DNA from: Rhytidiadelphus loreus
Lineage: Eukaryota > Streptophyta > Bryopsida > Hypnales > Hylocomiaceae
Assembly: GCA_947034895.1 (NCBI GenBank)
Contig: OX344763.1
Span: forward strand, 70,885,093 to 70,949,092
Reading direction: 5' to 3'
DNA: 64,000 nt
Below, in pieces: positions 37,621-48,949 of the stretch; position 1 is the stretch's first letter; the number at the start of each line of letters is the position of its first letter. The position numbers and the translations under genes are program-made. Below the pieces are notes generated by a model that searched no databases, was not told where the DNA came from, and saw only the letters and a list, made by a program, of their open reading frames with translations.

Positions 37621-39390
37621 TCATGCAACATCCGTATTGGCCTCCTCTTCCCTTTTCTTCTTCATGACTTCAAACTCATGGGCCGCAATTCTATAAGCAC
37701 TCTTCAAAAGGGGTAGGTCATGGTTCCACATCTTGTTTTTGATCCAAAAATTCTTGAACGTTCTCGCATAACCAATGTGTGCAGTCCGGAAATCTATGTG
37801 CTTCTGAAACTGGTGTTCAAGCTTCTTCAAAGAAACTAACTTTTGCTTCAAGGAAGCTACCTCTGATGTCAGCACACAATGCTCTTCATCTACTAATAAT
37901 GCATCCAAAGTCATTGGAAGGTCAATGGGGCCTACAACCGTGGTTTCTTTTAGGTCATTCAACCTTGACTGTGCCTCTTCCACAGTTTTCCTTTCGGTAT
38001 TCAATCGGTTTTCTTCTGCCAAACACTCTTCCATTATTTTGGCCATTCGTTTATCCAAGAACGGGGTGGAATTTGAGGTAGAGCCTCCATCTTTGTCTTT
38101 ATTGAATTTCAAATAAAATTGCTCCAGCTCGTCCATTTCCTTTTGTTGAACTGACAAACGAACTTTCCCGCTTATGATTAGTGCTTCAAGGGTGTGCTCA
38201 TCGTTGTCCTAAATGTCACCACCAGTGCGTTCACGCTGCCTTTCACATTCCATTTCTATTTCTACCAGTCTACCAAGAATAGCCTTCAACTGGGCTTTAT
38301 AAGCTTCTTTTCCTTGCCTCCTCGTGTCTTCAAGATATAATACTTCCCTTCCTGCTTCTTGAAGAGGTAGTTCTTCACATGAATCAAAAATCACCAATGC
38401 TTGTTCAGCATCTCGTTGCAACCCGATCTCGCCCTCCTCCTTGTCTTCCTCCATTTCTCGCATGCGTGCATATACATGTTGAAGAACTTCGTCTTCCTCA
38501 GGATGACGGAAGTGCATTGGCTCCAACGATCTAAGAGGCGCGACATGCAATACTACTGCCCCTTCTGAGTCTCCAACAAAAGGTACCACCGCTGCCATAT
38601 TTTCTTCAAGTATTGGATCTTCATTTGGGGGCATAGGGTCTGCAATGTCTTCTTCATCCGAGTCGGTGGAGGTGGACGACTGGCCCCAATCGTAGTCTTC
38701 ATCCGACACTTCTTCTTTGAAATGTTTTTTGGGCCCTAATCCATCCCTCGGATTATTTGATGGATCCGCCCTTGGAATGTCTTTGGTAGTGGGAACTATG
38801 CTATTGGGGTTTTTCTTAATGGTCCTCCAATCCACAGTTCGTCGCAATTGTAGCTCTGCATAGACCATTTGGCATATACCCAATGAAACTTGACTCCCCT
38901 TCACTGTTGGTTTTTGATATAATGTCCGGTAAACTTCGATGCACCGTTGCACAAATGCATCATCTCTGCAGTAGTGAAGATTAGCATTGTTTTGGCTGAT
39001 ATGGACATCGTGCCGGAAGTAAGGGAATAGCTTATCAATATGGCACCACCCTACGTAGGCCTTGCAAGTGTTGAACGTCCAATCCGATTGCACGTTTTGC
39101 CAATTTGGAAATGCCCTTGCTGTTGGGTCCAAAAGGATGGCTACATTCCGACTATGGCGCTCTCCTTTCTTCTTTGCCTTCTTAAAGGGGGGGCCATGGT
39201 GAATATAGGATGTGTTGGTATCCTCCAAGTGCTCAGAAAGTATGGTCTTCCACAATCGACGACAACACAAAAAGTGTCCTAGACACAAGATTCCAGTGCA
39301 CGAACACGCATCCAGACGCTTGAAAGCATATGGAAGCCGATGCACAGCACTGGAAAAGAAAGTAGCAGCTTGCGTCCCAGGCGACCGCAT
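37621..39390 (-). pseudogene. Member 1 of the WCHI-KLFP family, coiled-coil, one in-frame TAG
   Basis: One frame runs from 39390 to 37621 and is broken only by TAG at 38209-38211; coding-like sequence continues directly (D-N-D-E-H-T-L-E-A-L-I-I-S-G). The first part holds the family core: VAILLDPTARAF, then YVGWCHIDKLFPYFRH, N-A-N-L, F-V-Q-R-C-I-E-V, VYAE and VDWRTI. It is followed by a SSTSTDSDEED acidic linker and a long Glu/Lys/Gln-rich region likely to form coiled coil, which continues after the TAG. The first 70 residues, encoded partly inside motif array 3, may not be the true N terminus. Function unknown; the relative at 50739-52232 has no break. Readthrough cannot be excluded. Confidence 0.65.
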
Positions 39391-39515
39391 TTGTACCCGA
39401 AGTCGCCCTGGGCGCGTGCGGGATCAGGGTTTAGGGGGGCGAGTGCGTTAAGTGGGGCGACCGCGGGTCCAGGAAGGGCGCGTGCGGCTTCAGGGCGACT
39501 ACGGGTCCAGGGAAA
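39378..39515. repeat. GCGAC-CGGGT motif array 3, at the 5' end of the 37.6-39.4 kb gene
   Basis: About seven variants of the word stand here: GGCGACCGC, CCCGAAGTCGCC, GGGCGCGTGCGGG, GGGCGAGTGCG, GGGCGACCGCGGGT, GGGCGCGTGCGG and GGGCGACTACGGGT. They overlap the 5' end of the leftward open frame, so transcription probably starts in or next to the array. Confidence 0.7.
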
Positions 39516-40865
39516 GGTAGTAGACTCAGGAAATGCAGAGGGAGAATTGACCCCCTCATTGCCCCCGTCAACTTAGATTTTAAAAAAAAGCCCCCTATAT
39601 TCTGCCAACTTTTGGGTAATTCTTGCATCTCCTAGAAGTAATTTGGGGCCTCTGATTGCAAATATGATTTCAGAATTCCCCCAAAAATTAAGCAGTGCAA
39701 ATAATAAATTCTAGGGCAAGCCCTGGATGGGCAATGAGGGAGTCAATTCACCCTGGCCCTCACAAATGGCTCATCTCAAGACTGATCTCCCTTTTTCATG
39801 TATTTACTTCAATGAAAATATTTTTAGATCATTTTTCAGACAAAGAAAAATAAAAGAAGAATCTAACACAAGTGATTTCATTTTTTTTAAGTATTTTTTA
39901 ATTAATTGAAAATTTCCAAAGGACTTGTGTCATAGGTCCCTACTTATGCCCCTAGGTCTCCCGTAAAACGTTCACTTGCAACTTCTAAAGAAAAATGGGG
40001 AAGTAAAGAGAATGAATTGGCTTTTACAATTGATAATTTTTTTTTCTCAAATCATTTAATGATTATGGAGGTCAATTTATGAACTACAGTTTGTCCATTT
40101 CAAAGCCACTTATAGAGTCCATTTTTAATGCCCAGTCCATTTTAGAGCCTTCTACCTTATATTTACTTTCACATCCTCACAAATGGAGAAAGGAAGTACA
40201 ATTTATGTATCAATAAATAGGTGGTAGTAAAATCGTGGGCCACCGCAATTAAAAATATTCCCAACATGTAATGAGTTTAATAGATTTTTCAAGTGATATT
40301 AAGTTTTGGAAGAGAACATTTTAGTGTGCCAATATAATTTGTAGTTCTTCATTTCAACTCCAATCCCAAATTTATTTTTATAAGCAGTACACTCAACCAT
40401 GAAAAAGTAAATTTGGTAGGTTATCATCTCACAACTCTTATCCAATATTGCACCTTCATGAAACGTGCATACTAATACACAAGCTAATTAAACATTCCTA
40501 TGGTTAGGTTCTTGTTTCATAAAACTTGCTTCAATGGAAATAACTATAAGTCCATGCTCTTTTCATAAAGGAAAAATACAGTTGGAAAGGCATAGGCACT
40601 TAGGGGGTCATTAGTAATGCATTCTAATTGTTAAGCTAAACTTATCTTTTGACTCTAAATAGATTATGCAAACACCCCTCTTCTAAAATCAAATTTCATT
40701 CGCAAGTACATCTTCGTCATTGTCCATAATGACGAACAATTCTAATTAAAGAAAGATTTAGCACAATTGAATTCTAAAATACTCTATATCATTACAAATT
40801 AGTTACTTTAAAGTTTCAAAAATCCTGTGAAGACCTCGGTATACGCCACATGACATGCTTCGAAG

Positions 40866-40946
40866 GTTTGACCAGGAGCCTCTTCGAACTCCACTATGAC
40901 CTGTTTCTTATCTCATAGCGGAGTTCGAGGAGGGCCCTGACCGAAC
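40866..40946. other. Hairpin of copy A
   Basis: Arms GGAGCCTCTTCGAACTCC and GGAGTTCGAGGAGGGCCC pair around a loop containing CTGTTTCTTATCTC. Flanking sequence is shared with copies B, C and D but the arm sequence is not. Confidence 0.75.
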
Positions 40947-40984
40947 CAAGAAGCCCAAACCAGAACCTCGTACATCATGTACAT

Positions 40985-41130
40985 CGGGTTGGGAATCGAA
41001 CCGTAGACCTCCCAAACTTCACTTGAATTCGAAGAAGTCGACCCTTGTGTGAGAATCCCTTCCACTACTTCACCTTCCCGTTGGTCACACCGGGAATCAC
41101 CTTTGATGCACCACTTCTTGTCCATCCCAT
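40985..41130 (-). repeat. tRNA-derived SINE-like segment, copy A
   Basis: On the minus strand a B-box-like GGTTCGATTCC follows a GTAGTGGAAGGGATTC stretch that could be a diverged A-box, about 55 bp apart. No cloverleaf with a proper acceptor stem was found, so it is not called a tRNA. The same segment is at 42233-42379, 46201-46356 and 48683-48846. Confidence 0.5.
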
Positions 41131-41210
41131 TTTTATTCTTTTTTTTTCTTTGATTGTACGGGTCTTCAAAACAACATGAGCCGCCCAACACAAATTAATC
41201 TCCCAGTTTT

Positions 41211-41494
41211 GGACCCAAAGTCGCCCCACCCGAAGTCGCCCAAGTCCCAGAGAAGAGGGAATTTCAAATGCGTGAGTTTTTCCCTCCTCTCTGGACCCGC
41301 GGTCACCCCACCCGAAGTCGCCCCACCCGAGGTCGCCCCAGCACCGCAGAAAGAAGTCCCCAATTTCCCCCTTCTCTGGACCCGTAGTCGCCCTACCCGC
41401 GGTCGCCCCACCCGAGGTCGCCCCAGCACCGCTGAAGGAAGTCCCCAATTTCCCCCTTCTCTGGACCCGCGGTCGCCCCACCCGCGGTCGCCCC
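41211..41494. repeat. GCGAC-CGGGT motif array 4 (within copy A)
   Basis: About ten copies, here read as CCCGAAGTCGCCCC, CCCGAGGTCGCCCC and CCCGCGGTCGCCCC, interspersed with a repeated CTTCTCTGGACCCG and AGAAGTCCCCAATTTCC block. No gene of its own lies next to it. Confidence 0.85.
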
Positions 41495-42118
41495 TACATC
41501 AGTATTTGAAAGAGTCACGTATAGCAGACTGTTGTCATGGTAGGTGAGATCATAGAATATTTTCTAGATAGCTTACAATTATATCACATGATCATTTTAT
41601 TAAATGGTCCCTAACAAGGCTTCAATAACCTCAAGCCCTACAATCATGAACTCCAAACCCTACAAAGCCCTCGCAAACTAGAACCATAAACGCAAACCTA
41701 AACCCTTGAATGCCCAACGCATTTTAGGATGTTTTATGAATTTGCTTTAACTTCAACAAGAAATCAACATTTTGAATTATAGAATCAATTTCTTTGTACT
41801 TCTTCATTTTTCCTCCAATCCCCACAAAATTTATTTGTGCAAATTATCAAAATGTTGTAGAGAGGGGTAATACACTTTAAGTTAAACTTATCTTTTTGAC
41901 TGTAAATGGATTAGGCAAACACCGCTCTTGTAAAATCAAATTTCATTCGCAAGTATTTATTCATCATTGTCCATAATGACGAACAAATCTAATTAAATAA
42001 TGATTTAGCACAATTGAATTCTAAAATACTCTATATCATTACAAATTAGTTGCTTTAAAGTTTCAAAAAATCCCATGAAGACCTCGGTATACGCCACGTG
42101 ACGTGCCTCCATGATTGA

Positions 42119-42192
42119 GCCAAGGACACTTTCGAGTATAGAACGGAAATGTTTGTCATCTCTGTTCTCTATTCAAAAGTGTCCTTGACCAA
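42119..42192. other. Hairpin of copy B
   Basis: Arms AAGGACACTTTCGAGTATAG and TATTCAAAAGTGTCCTT pair around a loop containing AAATGTTTGTCATCTC. The arms differ from those of the other copies at the same place in the repeat. Confidence 0.75.
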
Positions 42193-42464
42193 ACCCGTAA
42201 GACCCAACTATAACCTCCTTTATCATGTACACCGGGTTGGGAATCGAACCATAGACCTCCCAGACTCCACTTGAATTCGAAGAAGTCGACCCTTGTCTGA
42301 GAATCCCTTCCACTACTTCACCTTCTCGTTGGTCACATCGGGAATCACCTTTGATGCACCACTCCTTGTCCATCCCATTTTTATTCTTTTTTTTTCTTTG
42401 ATTGTACGAGTCTTCAAAACACGTTGAGCCGCCCAACACAAATTAATCTCCTAGTTTTGGACCC

Positions 42465-42757
42465 GAAGTCGCCCCACCCGAAGTAGCCCAAGTCCCAGAG
42501 AAGAGGGAATTTCAAATGCGTGAGTTTTTCCCTCCTCTCTGGATCCGCGGTCGCCCCACCCGAAGTCGCCCCACCCGAGGTTGCCCCAGCACCGCAGAAA
42601 GAAGTTCCCAATTTCCCCCTTCTCTGGACCCGTAGTCGCCCTACCCGCGGTCGCCCCACCCGAAGTCGCCCCACCCGAGGTCGCCCCAGCACCGCAGAAA
42701 GAAGTCCCCAATTTCCCCCTTCTCTGGACCCGCGGTCGCCCCACCCGCGGTCGCCCC
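42465..42757. repeat. GCGAC-CGGGT motif array 5 (within copy B)
   Basis: About eleven copies in the same orientation as array 4 and with the same interspersed CTTCTCTGGACCCG blocks. It is one unit longer than array 4, showing recent expansion or contraction. Confidence 0.85.
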
Positions 42758-43030
42758 TACATCAGTATTTGAAAGAGTCACTTATAGAAGACTGCTGTCA
42801 TGGTAGGTGAGATCATAGAATATTTTCTAGATAGCTTACAATTATATCACATGATCATTTTATTAAATGGTCCCTAATAAGGCTTCAATATTTTGAAGCC
42901 CTACAATCATGAACCGAAAACCCGACAAAGCCCTCGCAAAGTAGAACCCTAGAATCCAAACCGTAACCCTCAAATGCCCAATGCATTTTAGGATGTTTTA
43001 TGAATTTGCTTTAAATTGTACAAGAAGTCA

Positions 43031-43961
43031 ACATTATATGTGCCTACTAACAAGCAAGTTGTTTAAACATTCATACGGTTAGATTAAAAAATAAATAGGA
43101 AACTTGCTTCAATCCCAATTACTGTAAGTCCATGCTTTTTTTTCATAGGAAAAATACAAGAGGGAAAGGCTTAGGCACATAGGGCTTAATAATTAATGCA
43201 CTCTTATTGTAATGCACTTCAAGATTTTTTCTCAAAGTAGCCAAAGTGACGGTTTTTAGTGGTTCTGAACCTATAATGGCCTTTGAACTTCAGGGGTTAA
43301 ATTCACATCTAAAGAAACTTTTATTAGTTTTCGATTATGGCTCAAACATATAGATCTTGCAAGAATATTTTGACCTTGTATTCAAAAGTAATGAACCTGG
43401 AAGAAGCCTTCAAGGTACTCTTTGTAAAAATGTTTTGTGAAACATTAAAAGGCAAATTCAAAATTTAATTTTTAATTTGTAGACCAAAATGGTTTTGTTG
43501 AGAGAAAACGTAATTTCTACATATAAAGGTGAAATTAATTTCACCTAAAAATGGTGTATTGCATTTAACCCTTATGTTCCCATTTTTTCTGGCCCATTCA
43601 AACCAATTGAGAAATGTCATTTTTATTGCCAAAAACCTATTAAGATTACAAGAAAGTCATCCTTTTTTGCCAGATGAACCAATACAAGTGCCGATTGTCA
43701 ATGCTTTTTAGAAGGAAAATGGGCTCCATTATTCCAAGGCTATATATCTTACTGTAGGATATCTTACTGGAACATTGAGCCTATTTAATTCATTCATTGC
43801 AGCAAAATACAAACATTGATATGAGAGATTTAATACAACATACCATGAAGAATAGATCCACAATATTGCCAATTTGGGGAAAATGGCACTTCATATTAAA
43901 ATTTGATTACATGTACTAGAAGTACTACTCCAAAATGATACTATGGTATTCTTCTATCACA
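43031..43961. other. AT-rich spacer 3' of the kinase gene
   Basis: No coding signal; short open frames only. It should contain the 3' untranslated region of the leftward kinase gene. Confidence 0.45.
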
Positions 43962-45602
43962 CTACAACACGGAGTCCCGAAAAACTAATTCTGGAGGCTT
44001 CATATTCCAGGGTGGAAGCATGAGTGAAGCTACCACCTCAGAGCATGTGAATCTCGTCTGTAAGTCAAGATCCATAAGCGCACGTAACTTCATTTTAAAG
44101 AACTTTCCCGACTCAGGGTTTTTGAATAGTTCCCTGTCATATTCACCCATATAACCAATTTTCATGTTCCAAATCAATTTACCAATAGAAAACGAATCAA
44201 ACTTAACCGTATACTTGTGCCTGGCTTGCATCTTGTCAAGGCTCGTTTCTGAACCCTTTGGCCCAAACACATAGAACAACTCTGGAGCCACCCACCATCT
44301 GCCTTTCAACATGTCATCCCTCTCTTTCGTGGTTTTGTATCCAAAATGTGAGGGAGCTCCCTCTTGTATACGACTAGCAATTCCCCAATCGCAAATCCCA
44401 ATGTTTATAACATCATCCGAGTACGGCGGATAATGGATTAATATGTTGTTGGGAGACAAATCGTTGTGTAGAACACCTTCATTGTGTACAAGACTTGTCA
44501 CATAAACAAGGGCCCATGCTAACTTTGCCTTGTGCCTTCGAAAGAGGCTAATTTGCTTCACCTGCTCTTGTTGAAGTTCCTTCACCAACTTGATTTCGTG
44601 CCAATCGGCATGTGGCACGACCTTCTCATTCAAGCGAACAAGTTTGTTCAAATTACCACCATTCCACCACAACGTGTAGGCCTCCATTGTATTGGCGTGG
44701 ATAGCCACAAATTTAACAATGGCTGGGTGATTTAAAGGACACACCAAGGCCTCAATGGATCGTTCATATCTCGCATCACGCGTGTTTGTTTGCTTTGACA
44801 CCTTCCCCGCAAAATGTACATGCTTGGGTATTGTAGACATGCCATCAATGTATACCTTACGCACCTTTCCATACCCCCCTTGTTGGTCATATCCACTAAG
44901 CGGAACCACTTTTGCACTAGAATTGATCCACATGAGAGACGATCCACTGTTTTGAGAAAGAGCAGCCGTCAATGCGTCCAACTGCCATCCCATCGCCCTA
45001 GATACAGTCTTCGATAGTCTAGACGCCGCTTTCTGCCACCATGCCATTTTTGCGTGGAATTCGATGGTCTCCTTATTTTCACACCCAGGGACTATAGGTC
45101 GGTGCTCTACAATGATTTTTTTGGTATTGAAAATGATTTCCATGAGCACGTTCTCCATCCACTTCTCATAGTTGCCAAAGTACGTTTCATCCACGTCAGC
45201 ATATTTCGGGGATTCTTTGCACTTTTTTAGAATAAAAGTGCTCAAATCTCTCTTCAACTTAATGATGCCTGATTCTTTATGCCTCAAGTATGTAGACTCT
45301 AGGAATTCCACAGTGCGTCCCTCGTACCATTCGAAACACACTCGCTGTGCAAATATTGAATAATCACGTGGAGGATAAGTTGGGTCCTTATCATGTGCCG
45401 TCTTTGACTTCTTGGACTTTGATGATGACTCTCCACCCGTTGACTCGTATGAGTCAATAGTCACTTGGAACTCCGCGGGATTGTCAAGGTCGGTGCCCCT
45501 TACATATTTCCTTGTAGCATTCTCCCATTCCCGGGGGTCATCGTGGTTAATATCCCATAGAGACGGACGCATTGTACTACTCCCTTCTCCTGGATTAGAC
45601 AT
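43962..45602 (-). CDS. Protein kinase with N-terminal extension
   Basis: A single open frame of 546 codons. The N-terminal 230 residues have no recognised domain. Kinase motifs follow in order: glycine loop QGGYGKV (241-247), ATP-binding Lys in FAGK (267), a likely helix-C Glu in RYERSIEAL (280-285), catalytic loop HNDLSPNNIL (379-388) with Asp381 and Asn386, metal-binding DWG in place of DFG (405-407), and APE as VAPEL (438-442). The essential Lys, both Asp and the Asn are present, so activity is plausible. The HND catalytic loop replaces HRD, so the usual Arg link to a phosphorylated activation loop is missing. Ser/Thr specificity is likely but unproven. It ends at TAG (43962-43964). Motif array 6 begins about 150 bp upstream of the ATG. 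No intron is visible. Confidence 0.85.
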   Translation of the reverse strand: MSNPGEGSSTMRPSLWDINHDDPREWENATRKYVRGTDLDNPAEFQVTIDSYESTGGESSSKSKKSKTAHDKDPTYPPRDYSIFAQRVCFEWYEGRTVEFLESTYLRHKESGIIKLKRDLSTFILKKCKESPKYADVDETYFGNYEKWMENVLMEIIFNTKKIIVEHRPIVPGCENKETIEFHAKMAWWQKAASRLSKTVSRAMGWQLDALTAALSQNSGSSLMWINSSAKVVPLSGYDQQGGYGKVRKVYIDGMSTIPKHVHFAGKVSKQTNTRDARYERSIEALVCPLNHPAIVKFVAIHANTMEAYTLWWNGGNLNKLVRLNEKVVPHADWHEIKLVKELQQEQVKQISLFRRHKAKLAWALVYVTSLVHNEGVLHNDLSPNNILIHYPPYSDDVINIGICDWGIASRIQEGAPSHFGYKTTKERDDMLKGRWWVAPELFYVFGPKGSETSLDKMQARHKYTVKFDSFSIGKLIWNMKIGYMGEYDRELFKNPESGKFFKMKLRALMDLDLQTRFTCSEVVASLMLPPWNMKPPELVFRDSVL

Positions 45603-45754
45603 AGCTCTTCCTTCACAAAGTTACCTACAATCGATCAATAAATAGAATCGTGGAAAAAAAGGGCAACAAGTCCACCCCCCAATCACCGCCTTGGCCCACA
45701 AGCTCGCATTCAGCCACTACAAGGTGGATGAAAGCCGTAGCACAGGACCAAGAC

Positions 45755-46165
45755 TGGCGAATGCGGGTGGGGCGACCGCTTAAGTACCCGCGGTCGCCAT
45801 AGGGGCGCATGCAGGTGACAGGGCGCGTGCGGGTACGGGCGACCGCGGGTACCAAAGCGGTCCTGAAACCTGAATCCGAGGTCGCCCCCTACACCCGAGG
45901 TCGCCCTGGAACTTGGGACTTCCAGCTTTTTTGGTGCTGGGGCGACCTCGACTGGGGCGACTTCGGGTAGGCGACTTCGGGTAGGCGACTTCGGGTGGGC
46001 GACTTCAGGTGGGGCGACCGCGGGTCCAGAAGTCGTGGAAAATTCACGCATTTGTAATCCTCTTTGGGGGATTGGGCGACTTCGGGTGGGGCGACTTCGG
46101 GTGGGGCTATGGAGCCGTGGGGCGACTGGGAGACTATTTTGTGTTGGGCGACTTCGGGTATTTTG
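45755..46165. repeat. GCGAC-CGGGT motif array 6, upstream of the kinase gene
   Basis: At least 16 variants occur in both orientations, including GCGCATGCAGGT and GGGCGCGTGCGGGT at the left and three GGCGACTTCGGGT words in direct succession near 45957-46000. The left part abuts the kinase 5' end, and the right part merges with long repeat copy C. Confidence 0.8.
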
Positions 46166-47490
46166 AAGCCAATAGAATCAAAGAAAAAAAAGAATAAAAA
46201 TGGGATGGACAAGGAGTGGTGCATCAAAGGTGATTCCCGATGTGACCAACAGGAAGGTGAAGTAGTGGAAGGGATTCTCACACAAGGGTCAACTTCTTCG
46301 AACTCAAGTGGAGTCTGGGAGGTCTGCGGTTCGATTCCCAACTCCGTGTGCATGATGTAGGAGGTTATAGTTGGGTCTTACGGGTTTGGTCAAGGGGCAC
46401 TTTGAATTTTGCACTGAGATGAAAAACATTACAGTGCGAAATTCGAAGTGCCCCTTGGCTCAATCCTCGAAGCACGTCGCGTGGCCTATACCGAGGTCTT
46501 CACGGGATTTTTTGAAACTTTAAAGTATCTAATTCGTAATGATATAGAGTATTTTAGAATTCAATTGTGCTAAATCTTTATTTAATTAGAATTGTTCGTC
46601 ATTAGGGACAATGACGAATAAATACTTGTGAATGAAATTTGATTTTACAATACGGGGTGTTTGCTTTATCTATGTAGGGTCAAAAGATAAGTTTAACTTA
46701 ACAATTAGAGTGCATTATTTACTAATGAACCCCTAAGAGCCTATGCCTTTCCAAGTGTAAGGTAGGAGGCTCAGAAATGGTGCACCTAAGGGCTGGTCTG
46801 CCTTTTTCGTGTATTTCTTTGGACGGGAATATTTTTAGCTCATTTTTCAGACAAAGAGAAATTGATGAGGAATCTAACCCAAGTGGTTTCATATTTTTCC
46901 AAAGATTTTTGAATTACTTATGAATTTTCAAACGAGTTGGGTCATAGGTCCCTATTTGTGACCCTAGATCTTTCATGAATGGTTCACTTGCAATTCTAAA
47001 TAAAAATGGAGAAAACACAAAGAATGATTGGCTCTTCCAATTAATAATGTTTTCTTCCTTGGTTCATTCAATGAATGTATTGGTCAATTTCAGAACTTTA
47101 GATGCACCATTCCACAACCATTTATAGGAGCCATTCTTAATGCCCGCACTCTTTCACAACCTCCTACCTTAGTTTTTCTGTTCTGAAAAGAGCATGGACT
47201 TGTAGTTATTCCCATTGAAGCAAGTTTCCTATTTATTTTTTAATCTAAACGTATGAATGTTTAAACAACTTGCTTGTTAGTATGCACATTCATTTTGAGT
47301 GCAAAATTGCGGAAGAGTTTTAAGATTATAACAAGAGAAATGTACATTCTTCACTTCGAGTGTATTACCCCTCTCCACAACCATTTTAAAGTTTGCAGAA
47401 AAAAAGTTTCTTGGGATTGGAGGAAAAATGAAGAAGTATACAGAAATTGATTCTATAATTCAAGATGTTGGCTTCTTGTTCAAGTGAACC
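46020..47490 (+). repeat. Long repeat copy C, rearranged
   Basis: Carries array, SINE-like segment (46201-46356), hairpin (46388-46461) and the GTCATTAGGGACAATGACGAA block, like the other copies. It then continues with a segment (46760-47160) that matches 39757-40140 in direct rather than inverted orientation, so this copy is rearranged relative to A and D. Confidence 0.65.
46388..46463. other. Hairpin of copy C
   Basis: Arms CAAGGGGCACTTTGAATTTT and GAAATTCGAAGTGCCCCTTG, extended by GCACTG/CAGTGC, pair around the loop AGATGAAAAACATTA. Confidence 0.8.
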
Positions 47491-48129
47491 CCTAAGTGAC
47501 CCCGAGGACAGGATGGGTCCTCAACCAATTTCCTAAGTTAAACAAAACCTTACCAAATTACTATATGTAGTAATTCATATTTTTGGAAAATTCTTTTTGA
47601 AGTTTAGTTTTAGCTTCAAAAATCTGATTTTGAAAATGATTGATTATGATTTTTCTATTTAAGATTTTGTGCATGGGTGTACACTTGCAATCTTGACTTT
47701 TTGTAGTGTTGAGGGCTCTTAGGAATGAGCCTCAAACACACTAAATCTTTGAGAAAATATCACATTACAAATGAAATTTAAAAAAATGATAAAGTAGATT
47801 TTGAGAAGTTATAAATTGATTGGGTTTATGCACCTTAGGCCCTTTAAGCTCATATTTTTTAGGTGACGAACTTTTTAGATTTCACATTTGAAAAGAGGAT
47901 TGAAATACTTCAAATCACTTTCACAGATTTAACACCCTCATGATAAAACATTATAATCTTTCAATAAATTAGAGGTATTGTTGTGTTTTCTTTTCTAATG
48001 TGATCTCTAATACGTCTAGTTTGAATTTACACGGTTACAATTCAAAAAGAATGGATAGAACGTATCAAAATGTTGGATTTTTGTTCAATTTAGAGCAAAT
48101 TCTAGAAGCTTAGCAAATTCCAGGGTCAT
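47491..48129. other. AT-rich spacer
   Basis: Low-complexity sequence between repeat copies C and D, no coding signal. Confidence 0.4.
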
Positions 48130-48391
48130 TTTGGGGTTCAAGCAAATTCATAAACCATCCTAAAATGCGTTGGGCATTTCAGGGTTTAGGTTTGCGTTTC
48201 TGGTTCTAGTTTGCGAGGGCTTTGTAGGGTTTTTGGTTCATCATTGTAGGGCTTGAGGATATTGAAGCCTTGTTAGGGACCATTTAATAAAATGATCATG
48301 TGATATAATTGTAAGCTATCTAGAGATTATTCTATGATCTCACCTACCATGACTGCAGTCTTCTGTAAGTCACTCTTTCAAATACCAATGT

Positions 48392-48612
48392 AGGGGCGAC
48401 CGCGGGTCCAGAAAAGGGGGAAACTAGGGACTTCTTTCTGCGGTGCTGGGGCGACCTCGGGTGGGGCGACTGCGGGTAGGGCGACTTCGGGTAGGGCGAC
48501 CGCGGGTCCAGAGAGGAGGGAAGAACTCACGCATTTTTGCTTCCCTCTTTTCTGGGACTTGGGCAACCGCGGGTAGGGCGACTTCGGGTGGGGCGACTTC
48601 GGGTCCAAACGT
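48392..48612. repeat. GCGAC-CGGGT motif array 7 (within copy D)
   Basis: About eight copies read as GGGCGACCGCGGGT, GGGCGACCTCGGGT, GGGCGACTGCGGGT and GGGCGACTTCGGGT, separated by the same CCAGAGAGGAGGGAA-type blocks as arrays 4 and 5. Confidence 0.85.
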
Positions 48613-48871
48613 TGAGACTATTTCGTGTTGGGCAGCTGATGGTATTTTGAAGCCCAATAGAATCAAAGAAAAAAAAGAATAAAGATGGGATGGACAAGGA
48701 GTGGTGCATCAAAGGTGATTCCCGATGTGACCAACGGGAAGGTGAAGTAGTGGAAGGGATTCTCACACAAGGGTCAACTTCTTCAAACTCAAGTGGAGTC
48801 TGGGAGGTCTACGGTTCGATTCCCAACTCCGTGTGCATGATATAGGAGGTTATGGTTGGGTCTTACAGGTT

Positions 48872-48949
48872 TGGTCAAGGACCACTTTGAATTGCGCACT
48901 GAGATGAAAAACATTTCGGTGCGGAATTCAAAGTGGTCCTTGGCTCAAT
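48872..48949. other. Hairpin of copy D
   Basis: Arms CAAGGACCACTTTGAATTGC and GGAATTCAAAGTGGTCCTTG, extended by GCACTGA/TCGGTGC, pair around the loop GATGAAAAACATT, the same loop as in copy C. Confidence 0.8.

Larger units (their letters stand above)
39757..41745 (-). repeat. Long repeat copy A (inverse of 48130-50100)
   Basis: Contains in order a segment with TAGGTCCCTACTTATGCCCCTAGG-like sequence, CACTTATAGAGTCCATT, GTCCATAATGACGAACAA, a hairpin (40866-40946), a SINE-like part (40985-41130), motif array 4 and the AAGCCCTACAATCATGAACT segment. The same blocks in inverted order make up 48130-50100. Ends are approximate. Shorter relatives are copies B and C. Confidence 0.75.
41746..43030 (-). 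repeat. Long repeat copy B, direct copy of part of A
   Basis: Repeats the order hairpin, SINE-like segment (42233-42379), array, AAGCCCTACAATCATGAAC block found in copy A, with high identity in the array and its right flank. The left flank comes from the segment also seen inverted near 47370-47490. Confidence 0.75.

Noticed and set aside
40985..41130. tRNA gene
   Set aside because: Only a B-box-like word and a weak A-box; no acceptor stem or anticodon arm, and the segment is repeated four times inside a larger repeat.
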